64,000 nt of DNA, from contig JAQQAL010000011.1 of NCBI GenBank assembly GCA_028532855.1, positions 248,001 through 312,000 of the forward strand, given 5' to 3'. A program made the position numbers and the translations under genes. The DNA comes from Candidatus Thalassospirochaeta sargassi. GTDB taxonomy: Bacteria; Spirochaetota; Spirochaetia; UBA9216. Under the pieces are notes generated by a model. It did no database searches. It worked only from the letters and a program-made list of their open reading frames with translations, and had not been told where the DNA came from. How positions within the stretch are numbered: the first letter of the stretch is position 1; the number at the start of each line of letters is the position of its first letter. Shown one piece after another: positions 46,124-56,583 of the stretch.

Positions 46124-48334
46124 TTACATGATTCCAAGGCAGCGCTCAATCTCAAAGATTGAGCTGTATGAAAGAACCTCGTCAGCAAGTGTTTTAGCCT
46201 CATCAAGTCTGGTTTTACTTATTATCTGCTGAGTATCGTGGAGAAACCCTGAGGATACACTGAGGTTCTGTATCCCGATGCCCAGCAGAAACGGGATATA
46301 TTCACGCTGGTGAGCCATTTCTCCGCAGACTGTTAGTTCAACATTGTGAGCATTGCAGGCCTCAGCGATCATCTTGAGTCCACGTAAAACGGACGGGTTA
46401 TGCGGGGTGTAGTGATCCTTGAGCTTTTCATTATTACGGTCGACGGCAAGCATGTACTGAATGAAGTCGTTTGTCCCTATCGATAGAAAGTCCACCTCTT
46501 CACAAAGATGGTCGAGTATCGCCAGCAAAGACGGAATCTCTACCATTGCACCAATCTCGGGCAGAACCGGGGAAAGTCCCTCTTTCTCAAGTTCCTCCTT
46601 CGATTGATATACCATCTCTTTTGCCGTGCGAAGCTCCTCCATAGTGGAGATCATAGGGAACATCAGTTTTACCCTCCTTCCACCCGCTGCTCTGAGAATA
46701 GCTCTGATCTGCTGTCGGAATATTGCTGGATTTTTAAGACTGAAGCGGATGGAGCGAAGCCCCAGGAATGGATTCTCTTCCGTATAGTCGCGGTAATATG
46801 AAAGAATCTTGTCGCCGCCTACATCAAGAGTTCTGAAGGTGATAGGTTTTTCCCCCGCGAGTTCAATTATCTGTTGATAAATAACATACTGTTCTTCTTC
46901 GGTTGGAAAGCTGTTACGCAGCAGAAAGGGAAACTCGGTCCGGTAGAGCCCGACCCCCTCGGCGTTAAGATTCATAGCCTCCTGAAGATCCGGGATAAGG
47001 TTTATGTTTGTGAGCAGTCCGATTTTTTTTCCGCATTTTGTCTGTGTTACATCAGAAAGCGGTTCTTTTTCGGTACTCCTGGTTTGCTTGGTAATCTCAC
47101 TGAAGTCATTTATGATCTCCTGACTCGGGTTGACGCATATCCTTCCAGATTCACCATCAAGCACTATCGGAAGAGGTTTGTCGGTTTTCATTAAATCAGG
47201 AAAATCGATAATGACCATCGGAATCTTCAGCGACTGAGCGAGTATCGAGATATGTGCTGTTACACCACCTGCTACAAGCAGGATACCGGCAGCTTTCTCA
47301 GTGGCAAGCATCAGGATATCAGAGGGGTAGAGGCTTTTAGCAATAACTATCCTTCCCGCGGCGTTAACAGGTGCGGAATCTTCACCGAGCAGGTTCGCAA
47401 ATATCCTTTGTATAAGGTCCTCAAGGTCTTCAACCTTCTCATGCACAAAGGGGTTATCACTTTCCGAAAAAATCTTGATATAGTTTTCCGCAACCGACAG
47501 CAGGGCCGCGGGCGGGTTTATTCCGGTGCTGATCCTGTTTGTTATCTCATTAATAAAACTCTTGTCTTTGAGCATCATCAGGTGAGAGGTGAAAATAAGT
47601 GAAGCGCTGTCGGAGAGATTTTTCTCAACACCCTTCTGAAGATCAAGAAGCTGCGCTTCGGTTTTATCAATTGCTTCCGTCAGCTCTGCAAGGGTATAAA
47701 CCCTGTCGAAACGGAGCCTTCGCAGTTCGGAGAAGCTTCTTTTCCGGTCAAGGGTAAAGCTGTCGCCATATGCAGGTCCGGGCGATGCGGCATTCCCCTG
47801 AAGCATTATCTGGGTATTAAACTCCAGTGAGTTGTATCCCGGCTCAAGGCCTGTTTTTGCAGAATCCATGAAATAGGTTCGGGCGTTATCGAGAATGTTC
47901 GCAAGCTGAGATGCCAGGAAGCGTACGGTTCCGGCATCCAGTCTATGAAAGGGTTTTCTTGAGCGCTCAAGAAGGATGACGCCAATTACTATCTGCCCAC
48001 GCATAATGGGTACCGCCATGGTAACGCGTTTCAGAGAGGCAAACTCTATTTTTCCTGATTTAACGGCCTTGCCGCAGAGCCCCTCATCTCTCTTGATGTG
48101 GCGCTCCTGTCTGTCGATTGTTTCATTAGAACTTCCGGCAGTCTGTTCCGATGCCATGAATACCAGCTGATCAGAGCTTTCATCAAGAAGATAAATTGAG
48201 CAGCCTGAGATTCGCATGTGCTTATAGAAGAGATCGATTATCCTGTTAAGAAAGGACTCGATGTCTTCTGTATCGTGGAAAAGCCAGTCAAGTTCACTGA
48301 ACTCGAAGAGCATATTATATCTGGGTCCGAGCAT
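46124..48334 (-). CDS. ptsP: GAF-domain PEP-protein phosphotransferase (EI-Ntr-like)
   Basis: N-terminal GAF; GGVTAHISILAQSLKIP; RTEFPFLLR; EIGAMVEIPS; SIGTNDFIQYMLAVDRNN. Confidence 0.93.
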   Translation of the reverse strand: MLGPRYNMLFEFSELDWLFHDTEDIESFLNRIIDLFYKHMRISGCSIYLLDESSDQLVFMASEQTAGSSNETIDRQERHIKRDEGLCGKAVKSGKIEFASLKRVTMAVPIMRGQIVIGVILLERSRKPFHRLDAGTVRFLASQLANILDNARTYFMDSAKTGLEPGYNSLEFNTQIMLQGNAASPGPAYGDSFTLDRKRSFSELRRLRFDRVYTLAELTEAIDKTEAQLLDLQKGVEKNLSDSASLIFTSHLMMLKDKSFINEITNRISTGINPPAALLSVAENYIKIFSESDNPFVHEKVEDLEDLIQRIFANLLGEDSAPVNAAGRIVIAKSLYPSDILMLATEKAAGILLVAGGVTAHISILAQSLKIPMVIIDFPDLMKTDKPLPIVLDGESGRICVNPSQEIINDFSEITKQTRSTEKEPLSDVTQTKCGKKIGLLTNINLIPDLQEAMNLNAEGVGLYRTEFPFLLRNSFPTEEEQYVIYQQIIELAGEKPITFRTLDVGGDKILSYYRDYTEENPFLGLRSIRFSLKNPAIFRQQIRAILRAAGGRRVKLMFPMISTMEELRTAKEMVYQSKEELEKEGLSPVLPEIGAMVEIPSLLAILDHLCEEVDFLSIGTNDFIQYMLAVDRNNEKLKDHYTPHNPSVLRGLKMIAEACNAHNVELTVCGEMAHQREYIPFLLGIGIQNLSVSSGFLHDTQQIISKTRLDEAKTLADEVLSYSSIFEIERCLGIM

Positions 48335-48569
48335 GGGTTAAATATAATAAAAAAACAGAGAAACGCACAGGGCGATTTATTTTTTGGAGGATTTACCGCC
48401 GAAGAGTTCGGAACTAAAAGGAAATAAAAGTCTCAGATGAGTTCAGTAGGTTCCGGGTCATAACGGAAATTTTCACATATCGGGGATCTTCCTGTGCTGA
48501 AGATTCTGTATTTCTGACTTAGTGACACAGGACACCGATTTCAAGTCAAATACGGAAAAACCCCTTGAG

Positions 48570-49844
48570 TCAGCCTAGAATTCCCTCGGCTGCACGTATC
48601 CCGCTGGCCCAGGCAGCAGTTATTCCCCGGCTGGTGCCCGCTCCATCACCTGCAAAATAGATATTGTCATATGCCTTGAAGTTTCCGTCGAGATACTCCG
48701 GTTTGTTTGCATAGAGCTTTATTTCCGGGTAATACATTATTGTGCCCGGATGCAGAACCCCGGGGATAATAGTATCCAGCGCCTTCATCGATTTCCATAT
48801 GCCCCGTAGAATCTTAGCAGGCATTGACAGGCTGATGTCGCCCGGGGTGCAGTTAGGCTGGGTCGGTTCAAAATTGTATAGATCATCATTAAAAGATTCC
48901 GCTTTCGAGCGTTTACCCAGCCTGAAGTCACCAACCCTCTGCATGATAGGTTTTCCGCCGCCCATCAGCATTGCCTGGAGCCCGAGATTTTCGGCAAACT
49001 CCTGCCCGCTTGCAAGGGGCTGGGTGAAGGTGACGGTTTTAAGCATCGCGAAGTTTACAAGCCCGTTTGGGGCCCTGTCACCTGAGAATGCATGCCCGTT
49101 TACGCTGAAATAGGGTTTGCCGGAGGCTGTGCCGTATTTTTCCCGAACAACGTGGGCGGCACCGCTGTTTGTACAGAAGGTTCTGACCTTATCGGGAAAT
49201 AGAAACTTGGGATCATAGTAGTCGGTTACTATAGGATAGTTCTCGAGTTTTGTTTCAATTCTGACCCCGATGTCCACAATGTGATCAATATACTGGACTT
49301 CAAGGCTGTCCATTACGGACTGAAGGAATCTGAAACCCTTTCTGCCGGGTGCAATGAGAAGCTTTTCGTATCTGAACTCACCCTTGTCGGTGATAATTGA
49401 TTTTCCTGCGGCATCTATTCCCGTCATTTCAGTTTCAAGCTTGATATCCACCCCGCATTCCTGAAGCTCCGCAATAAGTTGCTTTATAAGTCTCAGCCCA
49501 CCATCGGTACCAAGGTGGGTCTGTTTGATATCAAGGAGTTCAACACCTAGATTTTCCGCGCGTTTAAAATAGGTTGAAAGGTTCTTTTTTTTGAAGATGT
49601 CGGGTTTAAGTTCATGGATAACCATTTCAAGATAATGTTCCGCCTGTTCACGGGTCCAGTTCTCCAGGGGGAACCCGATTGGGAATGTAAAGTTCATCTT
49701 GCAGTCGTTGCGCAGTCCGCCTGTAGAAACCTTCTCTCTTTCAAGCATCATGATTTTAAGATTACTGTTCTTCTTTAATAGATGGAATGCTGCACCTAGT
49801 CCCGCAGGCCCTGAGCCTACAATAATCACGTCGTATTTTTCCAT
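48570..49844 (-). CDS. FAD-dependent dehydrogenase/oxidoreductase
   Basis: VIIVGSGPAGLGAAFHLLKK; YFAGDGAGTSRGITAAWASG. Confidence 0.85.
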   Translation of the reverse strand: MEKYDVIIVGSGPAGLGAAFHLLKKNSNLKIMMLEREKVSTGGLRNDCKMNFTFPIGFPLENWTREQAEHYLEMVIHELKPDIFKKKNLSTYFKRAENLGVELLDIKQTHLGTDGGLRLIKQLIAELQECGVDIKLETEMTGIDAAGKSIITDKGEFRYEKLLIAPGRKGFRFLQSVMDSLEVQYIDHIVDIGVRIETKLENYPIVTDYYDPKFLFPDKVRTFCTNSGAAHVVREKYGTASGKPYFSVNGHAFSGDRAPNGLVNFAMLKTVTFTQPLASGQEFAENLGLQAMLMGGGKPIMQRVGDFRLGKRSKAESFNDDLYNFEPTQPNCTPGDISLSMPAKILRGIWKSMKALDTIIPGVLHPGTIMYYPEIKLYANKPEYLDGNFKAYDNIYFAGDGAGTSRGITAAWASGIRAAEGILG

Positions 49845-49889
49845 TCTGTGCCCCCGATCGGGGATCTTAGTTTAAATGTATCCGAATGT

Positions 49890-50897
49890 CTACCATTCCG
49901 GGTTGCTGCGGATAAAATCTAACATGGATTGTTTATGCCTGTCCCATATTTCTTCAAGCAGGACGGCGTCGCCGGTTGTAAAGTACTGATCTCCATAGAG
50001 CTCTACTGAGTAGAGAACAGAACCTGTAACTCCAAGCGCCCAGTCATTTACCGATCCGTATAGAATATACCAGTCGGCACCGGCTTCATAGTGGAAGTGC
50101 ATGCTGTAGGGATAACCAGCCGTTGCCGTAAGGGTCTCAGAATAGGCTTCGCCCGTGCTTTCAATAACAGCATAACTTGCCCCATCCATGTTTCCAGTAT
50201 AGAAGTCTTCATCATCGGAGGGTATCGAGTCCCATGGTCCGTAGATTCCTATGCCGCTTTGAAAGGATGCCGTGTGTAGAATCAACCCGCTGCTGTAGCC
50301 TTCTTCAATGATATCGTCGCGAAGTGCAGCGGATTCGGGCTGGTCAAATGCCTCCTCTCCGTTGTAGTTCTCAGATTCCGACCAGTGAAAGCCGAAGTTG
50401 CGGTTAATATCGACTCCGTTGGAATTGTATCTATTCCCGTCATCGAGGCCGTCGGGGTTGATGGCAGGCATTATATTAAGCTTGTAATTATCGATAATAT
50501 CGGCCGCCTCAGGGTTATCGGGGTAGGCTTCAAGGAGATCCTCAAGCAGATGCATGGCTGTACCGGCTGAGACCTGCTCATGTCCGTGTATGCCACCGCC
50601 TATGAAAACTGCAGGTTCCTCTTCATCTGTTCCGGGATTATCTGAAATCTCGATGACGTAAAGTGTTCTGCCGTCGACACTTCTTCCTATTTCACGCAGA
50701 TCCGTCAGGGCAGGGTAGGTTTCGGCGATATACGCGAGGTAGACCTCGATGCCTTCGGCGTCACAGAAGGTTTTCGATATTTCCGGCGGATCCCCGTAAT
50801 CGGGCGGCTCCGTAGTATCGTTGTCACAGGATAATGCCGATAATATAAGAAGGACGGCGGGGATGAATAATTTTAACGATTTTGGGAACCGGCTCAT
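49890..50897 (-). CDS. M14 zinc carboxypeptidase, predicted lipoprotein
   Basis: Lipobox-like LSALSC; GGGIHGHEQVSAG (HxxE), NPDGLDDGNRYNSNGVDINRNFG. Confidence 0.92.
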   Translation of the reverse strand: MSRFPKSLKLFIPAVLLILSALSCDNDTTEPPDYGDPPEISKTFCDAEGIEVYLAYIAETYPALTDLREIGRSVDGRTLYVIEISDNPGTDEEEPAVFIGGGIHGHEQVSAGTAMHLLEDLLEAYPDNPEAADIIDNYKLNIMPAINPDGLDDGNRYNSNGVDINRNFGFHWSESENYNGEEAFDQPESAALRDDIIEEGYSSGLILHTASFQSGIGIYGPWDSIPSDDEDFYTGNMDGASYAVIESTGEAYSETLTATAGYPYSMHFHYEAGADWYILYGSVNDWALGVTGSVLYSVELYGDQYFTTGDAVLLEEIWDRHKQSMLDFIRSNPEW

Positions 50898-50983
50898 AAT
50901 TCAAGGGTAGCACCGAAGATGCCCCGGTTCAAGGTGTGTGGATATCCTTGACCGTGAAAGATAAAAGTTTTACTTTATTAACT

Positions 50984-51625
50984 ATGAATAATCCACTTAG
51001 AAAACCCTTCAGATACACCTACTCAAGTCTCTCATTCATTCTGATTGGTTTGAACCTTGCAGTTTACATGCTTAATATGCTTGTACCGAATACGATGTAT
51101 TATATGGCAATGATTCCTTCTTTCGTGCTTAACGGCTACATCTGGCAGTTTGTCACCTATATGTTTGTTCACTCAGGTATTAGCCATATAGCCTTCAATA
51201 TGCTGGCTCTATTTTTCTTCGGTCAGGCAGTAGAGCGCCAGATGGGCAGCCGTGAGTTTCTGCTTTTTTATCTCGTAACCGGAACTCTTGCGGGCATATT
51301 TTCGTTTATAGTATATTTTCTGACCGGCTCAAATGTTGTACTGCTTGGCGCTTCTGGTGCAGTCTATGCGGTACTTCTGGCCTATGCTGTATATTTCCCT
51401 GATTCAAGAATCTTCATCTTCGGCATAGTTCCTATAAAAGCCAGAAGCCTCGTGTTAATTTATACTGCGATTGAGCTTCTTTCACAGTTCGGTAGTTTCC
51501 GCAGTGGAATTTCGCATCTGACTCACCTTGCAGGTTTCGGGTTTGCATTCCTGTACTTTATTATCAGGCTGGGGGTCAACCCAATCGACAGCCTGACCGG
51601 GCGGAGGGGTAATCCCTGGAATTGA
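50984..51625 (+). CDS. Rhomboid-family intramembrane protease
   Basis: FVHSGISHIAFNMLALFFFG, catalytic GASGAVYAV, SHLTHLAGFGFAF. Confidence 0.92.
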   Translation: MNNPLRKPFRYTYSSLSFILIGLNLAVYMLNMLVPNTMYYMAMIPSFVLNGYIWQFVTYMFVHSGISHIAFNMLALFFFGQAVERQMGSREFLLFYLVTGTLAGIFSFIVYFLTGSNVVLLGASGAVYAVLLAYAVYFPDSRIFIFGIVPIKARSLVLIYTAIELLSQFGSFRSGISHLTHLAGFGFAFLYFIIRLGVNPIDSLTGRRGNPWN

Positions 51626-52311
51626 GAAGTCTATACAGATTTATGACGGCAGCTGCGTTTCTCTTTGTCGCGGCTGCAGGCGGAGTTTTTGGCTACACTG
51701 ATCCGGAACTTGACCCCGTCAGTTATAAGGGAAATTTTTTTGTAGAACTTGAACCCGCCGGACCCTTTGATCTTGAAGAATATGATGAGCAGGCGGCCAT
51801 TGAGCAACTGCTTGTTGAAGCACAGTATGTTTTTTCGGGGATGATTTACGGCTTTGAGTTTGAATACATCCCGATGGACAGCAGCCGCGGTGTCGCGGAG
51901 GAGTTCGCGCTGCGGCCGATTCACAGCATTCCCTGGGGAGATCCCGGGCTTTCGGTTTCGGCAGGTAAATATGAAAACGGGCGCTATGTCGCCGAACTGA
52001 GGTATGATCTCGCAGACTATCAAAAGCCCTGGGAGGCAAGCTGGAATACCAACATCCTACCCGGTATTACGGCGACGGGTGCGGGCAGTGTTTACGACGG
52101 CTTCGACGGCAAGAAGGCCGCAATCGAAGATTCAGTGCGTGAAAGCCTCCGAAGCTATCTGCGGCCGCGGATCTATGATAAACCACGGCGAATTTCCGGC
52201 CGGGCCAGGTTAGCCGGGGTCCCGTACATTACAATAGATGAAGGGCTGTATCACTGCAAGGCAAAAATCACCCTGCAGATTGAAGAAATCCTTGAGTACA
52301 GGGCCTACTGA
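51622..52311 (+). CDS. Secreted hypothetical protein
   Basis: Signal peptide MRSLYRFMTAAAFLFVAAAGGVFG; coupled to rhomboid gene. Confidence 0.65.
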   Translation: MRSLYRFMTAAAFLFVAAAGGVFGYTDPELDPVSYKGNFFVELEPAGPFDLEEYDEQAAIEQLLVEAQYVFSGMIYGFEFEYIPMDSSRGVAEEFALRPIHSIPWGDPGLSVSAGKYENGRYVAELRYDLADYQKPWEASWNTNILPGITATGAGSVYDGFDGKKAAIEDSVRESLRSYLRPRIYDKPRRISGRARLAGVPYITIDEGLYHCKAKITLQIEEILEYRAY

Positions 52312-52313
52312 CA

Positions 52314-52898
52314 TTGAGTACTGATTTTGAATGCCGCTGCTGCGGGGAATGCTGCCGCGGAGAAATGCATGTATATCTGAACCCTGATGACCTGAAGCTT
52401 ATCGCAAAATTTCTGGGCTACCCTGATACGAGGCGTCTGTTTGAAGAATCAATTATTATTATCGATTATGAGCGGAACGCTGCGCCCGTGCCGAGGCTCA
52501 GGTTCAGCTCCGGGGCTTTTGGATGCTGTCCATTTCTTGAAAACAGGCTGGAGGAGCATTCCGGGGAGTATCAGCTAAAGGGGCTCTGCAGGCTGCACCC
52601 GGATTTCAAGCCCCTGGTCTGCTGGCTTGCGCCCTTACACAGGACGGTGGAGCTGGAAACCGGAACCGATAGCTGGGGGTTCAAGCCGCCCCTGCCCGGA
52701 TGTCCCGGCTGTGATAGTGGTAATGATACTGAAGAGAAGACTCCTGCAGCTGAAATTACTGCACCTGAGGAGTTTTTTGCAAGGCTTGAATCAGAAAAAG
52801 AATTTTTCAGAAGACTGGCTGTAATGCTCGATTCGGGTATTGATGAGGATCAGATTATCAAGTCATTGTATCATCTTGATTCTGATTGTCAAAAATAA
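52314..52898 (+). CDS. YkgJ-type cysteine cluster protein
   Basis: FECRCCGECCRGEMHVYLNPDDL; downstream conserved Cys. Confidence 0.8.
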   Translation: MSTDFECRCCGECCRGEMHVYLNPDDLKLIAKFLGYPDTRRLFEESIIIIDYERNAAPVPRLRFSSGAFGCCPFLENRLEEHSGEYQLKGLCRLHPDFKPLVCWLAPLHRTVELETGTDSWGFKPPLPGCPGCDSGNDTEEKTPAAEITAPEEFFARLESEKEFFRRLAVMLDSGIDEDQIIKSLYHLDSDCQK

Positions 52899-52960
52899 GC
52901 GATACTGATATAAAATAAATGATGTAAATCAATTGAACATAATCAATTGCAGGAGAAGTC

Positions 52961-53359
52961 TTGGCTGATATAAAAGAGATAGGCGTTATTCCCTATATTG
53001 AGAGGAACAACAGTTTTCGATTCATAATTGTAACCGCCCGTAAACACCCAAATAGATGGATATTCCCGAAAGGTCAGCCCGAAAATGATAAACATGATCG
53101 TGAGGTTGCAATCAATGAGGCCTTTGAAGAAGCAGGCATTATCGGTACGATAAAGGGCAAGGCGATAAAAATTACCCATGAGAAGATGGGGAGGCGGGTT
53201 GAGTACAAGCTTTATCCCTTTAAGATCAGCAAAATATGCCGCAGGTGGCCGGAAAAAAAGGTTAGAAAGCGCAGGTTTATCAAGCCTGAAAAGGCCTTAA
53301 AGCAGCTTGAAAAAAAAACCTATGCCGCTGCACTGCGGGAATTTATTAAGAAACAGTAA
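52961..53359 (+). CDS. NUDIX hydrolase
   Basis: RWIFPKGQPENDKHDREVAINEAFEEAGI NUDIX box. Confidence 0.9.
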   Translation: MADIKEIGVIPYIERNNSFRFIIVTARKHPNRWIFPKGQPENDKHDREVAINEAFEEAGIIGTIKGKAIKITHEKMGRRVEYKLYPFKISKICRRWPEKKVRKRRFIKPEKALKQLEKKTYAAALREFIKKQ

Positions 53360-53361
53360 TC

Positions 53362-55419
53362 TCAGGGAATGTTGTTATCCAGAAGGTATTGATATACGGC
53401 ATCCTGAGACCGGATAACTTTTTCATTATTTTGCTGTGGAACCAGATTGTTTTTCATTTCCGGTTCCAGAATTCTGGCCTTGTAATTATCCTTCCACTGA
53501 ATGTCAAAGATGTCCTCAAGTTTCTGCTTCAGCCTTTTACGATATATCGGGCAGGTTACTTCAACCCTTCGGTCAATGTTTCTCGTCTGCCAGTCGGCTG
53601 AACCTATGTAGGTAAGGTTGTCGCCTGAATGATGGAAAATGCAGAACCGTGCATGTTCAAGATATTTATCTATAATGCTTATTGCCTTGATGTTGGAGCT
53701 CAATCCCTCAATTCCAGTCTTCATTATGAATCTGCTTCGGCAGATTATTTTGATTATAACGCCGGCGCTGCTTGCCTCATACAGCTTATCAGCAAGTTCC
53801 TTGTCCGCCATATTGTTTATTTTAATCTTTATCCATGCCGGTTGGCCCTTTTTAGCCTGCTTGATCTCATGATCTATCATCTCAATGAGTTTTTTACGGG
53901 CATTTATGGGTGATACCAGCAGGTGATTGAATATGCCGCTGTAGTTTATATTGCGCTCAAGGAAGTCGAAAAGATTACTCACCTCAGCACAGATATCCTG
54001 ATTTGCTGTAAGCAGATTACAGTCGGTGTAGAGTTTTGCCGTGTCTTCATTCATATTTCCGGTACCGATACTGCAGTAGCGGACGAGTTCTTTCTTCTCG
54101 CGGCGTGTTACCAGGCATAGCTTAGAGTGAACCTTAAGTCCGCTTATACCGAAGAGGACCTTTACTCCCTCGTTTTTCAGTCTGTTTGCCCAGTATATAT
54201 TGTTTTCTTCGTCAAACCGGGCCTGAAGTTCAAGCAGTACGGTGACTTCTTTTCTGTTTCTTCGGGCATTTATAAGTGCATTTGCAATACTTGAAAATTT
54301 TGCGACCCTGTAGAGGGTGACCTTGATACTCTCAACACTTGGATCTATGGATGCATCGCGGATAAAGTCGATGATGGTGCTGAAGGTATGATATGGAAAA
54401 TAAAGGAGCATATCATCTTTCTTTATCGAGTTGAAGATTCTTTTTTTCTGATCAATCGATGCATGTCTGAAGGGAGGGTTAAGACTGGTCGTTTCAAGAC
54501 CGGCGACGCTTGGAAAGCTCAGGAAATCCTTCAGCTTGTGATATCTGCCTCCGGCTGAGAGGGTGTCGAGCCTGTGAATTTTATTTTTCTTTATAAAGAG
54601 ATTCAGCATCTTAAGGGGCATTTTTTCATCATGTACTATCCTGATTATGCCGCCTTCCTTTCTCTTTTTTACTCCCTCGGAGATTTTATTCAGATAGCTT
54701 ATTGAAATGTCGTCTTCATCGATTTCAAGTTCTGCATCTCTGGTTATTTTGAAGTTGTAGGAGTGATAACTGTCGAAATTGTGTACGGCATAGATGCTCG
54801 GAAGGCCTACACGTACAATTTCGTCAATAAGTATGATGTGGGTCTCGTCCCCTGAGTGAGGGAGTTTTATAAATCTCGGTAGTTCACGGGTAGGAATTTC
54901 AATTATACTGTATCTAACTGCATCCTTGCCTTTCTTTCTTAGTTCTACAGCCAGGTAGAGTGAGTTGTCTTTGAGGTATGGGAAATCAAGTCTGCTGTCA
55001 ATTATCATCGGAAAAATCTGCGGACGCACGTGGTTGTAAAAATAGTCGAGAACGTACTGATGCTGATCATAACTGAGTTCTTTCTGTTGAAGAATGAAGA
55101 TTTTTTCTTCTTTCAGTTCCTCGATGAGTTCCCTGTAAATTTGCTCAGAACGAATTCGCTGTTGCTTAACTATTCGCTGAACATCATGCATAACCTCTTC
55201 AGGATCTTCAGCAAGGTATCGGCGGCTGTTTCTGCTCATTAGGCAGAATTTTTTAAGCATGGCAACACGAACCCTGAAAAACTCGTCCTGGTTTGAAGAG
55301 AATATTCCTACAAACTTGATTCTGTCACCGAGAAGGTTTCGTTTGTCCTCCGCCTCCTGTAAAACCCTTTCATTGAAAGAGAGCCAGCTGACTTCCTTAT
55401 TGATAAACCTGTTTTCCAT
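53362..55419 (-). CDS. ppk1: Polyphosphate kinase 1
   Basis: FINKEVSWLSFNERVLQEA, DMLLYFPYHTFSTIIDFIRDAS, GLKVHSKLCLV, YIGSADWQTRNIDRRVE. Confidence 0.95.
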   Translation of the reverse strand: MENRFINKEVSWLSFNERVLQEAEDKRNLLGDRIKFVGIFSSNQDEFFRVRVAMLKKFCLMSRNSRRYLAEDPEEVMHDVQRIVKQQRIRSEQIYRELIEELKEEKIFILQQKELSYDQHQYVLDYFYNHVRPQIFPMIIDSRLDFPYLKDNSLYLAVELRKKGKDAVRYSIIEIPTRELPRFIKLPHSGDETHIILIDEIVRVGLPSIYAVHNFDSYHSYNFKITRDAELEIDEDDISISYLNKISEGVKKRKEGGIIRIVHDEKMPLKMLNLFIKKNKIHRLDTLSAGGRYHKLKDFLSFPSVAGLETTSLNPPFRHASIDQKKRIFNSIKKDDMLLYFPYHTFSTIIDFIRDASIDPSVESIKVTLYRVAKFSSIANALINARRNRKEVTVLLELQARFDEENNIYWANRLKNEGVKVLFGISGLKVHSKLCLVTRREKKELVRYCSIGTGNMNEDTAKLYTDCNLLTANQDICAEVSNLFDFLERNINYSGIFNHLLVSPINARKKLIEMIDHEIKQAKKGQPAWIKIKINNMADKELADKLYEASSAGVIIKIICRSRFIMKTGIEGLSSNIKAISIIDKYLEHARFCIFHHSGDNLTYIGSADWQTRNIDRRVEVTCPIYRKRLKQKLEDIFDIQWKDNYKARILEPEMKNNLVPQQNNEKVIRSQDAVYQYLLDNNIP

Positions 55420-55460
55420 ATTTTTCCATTATAAAAATATAAGCTTAATGCTGCCTTGGC

Positions 55461-56522
55461 TTATAATCTGGCCCCGAAGCAGGTGTCAAGCGCACGGGCC
55501 TGATTAATAAGCGGGAGATCCGCGGGCACAACCTTCAGCTTTCCGGCAACCTCTTTAAGAGGAACGGCGACAACCTTGTTGTTTTTAGAGGCTGCCATAT
55601 GTCCGAATTTACCCTCCGAGATCATCTGTGCAGTGTAAGAACCGAGTTTTGATGCAAGAATTCTATCAGCCGGCGACGGGCTGCCTCCGCGCTGTATATA
55701 ACCTAGAATCGTCGGTCGGGTTTCAAGGCCGGTGTCCTTCTGAATTATTTCAGCGATGTAGTTGCCGGCGGACTTGTTTCGCTTCTCGCCGTTTTTTTTG
55801 GGCGGCACATTTATGCCCTCAGCGACTACAACTATAGAGTAGGGTTTACCTTCTTCATACCGTTTAAGAATGTATTCTTTAAGTACCGCTCTTTCGTACG
55901 GAATTTCCGGGATCAGAATAACATCTCCGCCGCCTGCAACCCCTGAAAAAAGTGTAAGCCATCCTGCGTCGTGTCCCATCACCTCTACAACCATAATTCT
56001 CTTATGCGAGTTTGCTGTTGTATGAATCCGGTCAATTGCCTCTGTTGCGATGTTCACGGCAGAATCAAAACCGAATGTTCTGTCGGTTCCCCATATATCA
56101 TTGTCGATAGTTTTCGGAACACCTATGACATTAATGCCCGCCTGCTGGAGTTTCCATGCAGTTTTCATAGTACCGTTTCCGCCTATACATACGACACAGT
56201 CGAGCCCGAGTTTTTCAACGTTTTCTTTTATCTGTTCAGGCTTGCTCCTGATGTATTTGTTGTAATCGTTTTTCTTGAAGGGCTTTTCCCGTGATGTTCC
56301 GAGGATTGTTCCGCCTACTGTCAGGATTCCCGACATATCACGTACCGATAGCTTTTTATATTCATTGTTAACCAGTCCGAGATATCCGGACGAGAATCCG
56401 TAGACTTCCATGCCGTATTTGAGGGCTGCGGTTTTTCCAATTCCGCGTATTGCTGCATTCAGTCCGGGGCAGTCTCCTCCAGCTGTAAGTATTCCTATTT
56501 TCATATTTTTGCTTGAAGTCAT
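55461..56522 (-). CDS. pfkA: 6-phosphofructokinase (ATP- or PPi-dependent)
   Basis: ILTAGGDCPGLNAAIRG, GGNGTMKTA, GVPKTIDNDI, VVEVMGHDAGWL, LGYIQRGGSPSPADRILAS. Confidence 0.95.
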   Translation of the reverse strand: MTSSKNMKIGILTAGGDCPGLNAAIRGIGKTAALKYGMEVYGFSSGYLGLVNNEYKKLSVRDMSGILTVGGTILGTSREKPFKKNDYNKYIRSKPEQIKENVEKLGLDCVVCIGGNGTMKTAWKLQQAGINVIGVPKTIDNDIWGTDRTFGFDSAVNIATEAIDRIHTTANSHKRIMVVEVMGHDAGWLTLFSGVAGGGDVILIPEIPYERAVLKEYILKRYEEGKPYSIVVVAEGINVPPKKNGEKRNKSAGNYIAEIIQKDTGLETRPTILGYIQRGGSPSPADRILASKLGSYTAQMISEGKFGHMAASKNNKVVAVPLKEVAGKLKVVPADLPLINQARALDTCFGARL

Positions 56523-56583
56523 AATCCTACCTCTCTTGGGTTGATGTTTTAATATTAAGACATATCGTTCTGTTTTTCCAACA

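Noticed and set aside
48388-48450. ACGCACAGGGC resembling the start of a GEMM-I c-di-GMP riboswitch
   Set aside because: The downstream conserved GACGCAAAGCC/GCC-tetraloop parts are absent and neither flanking gene is oriented for control by it.
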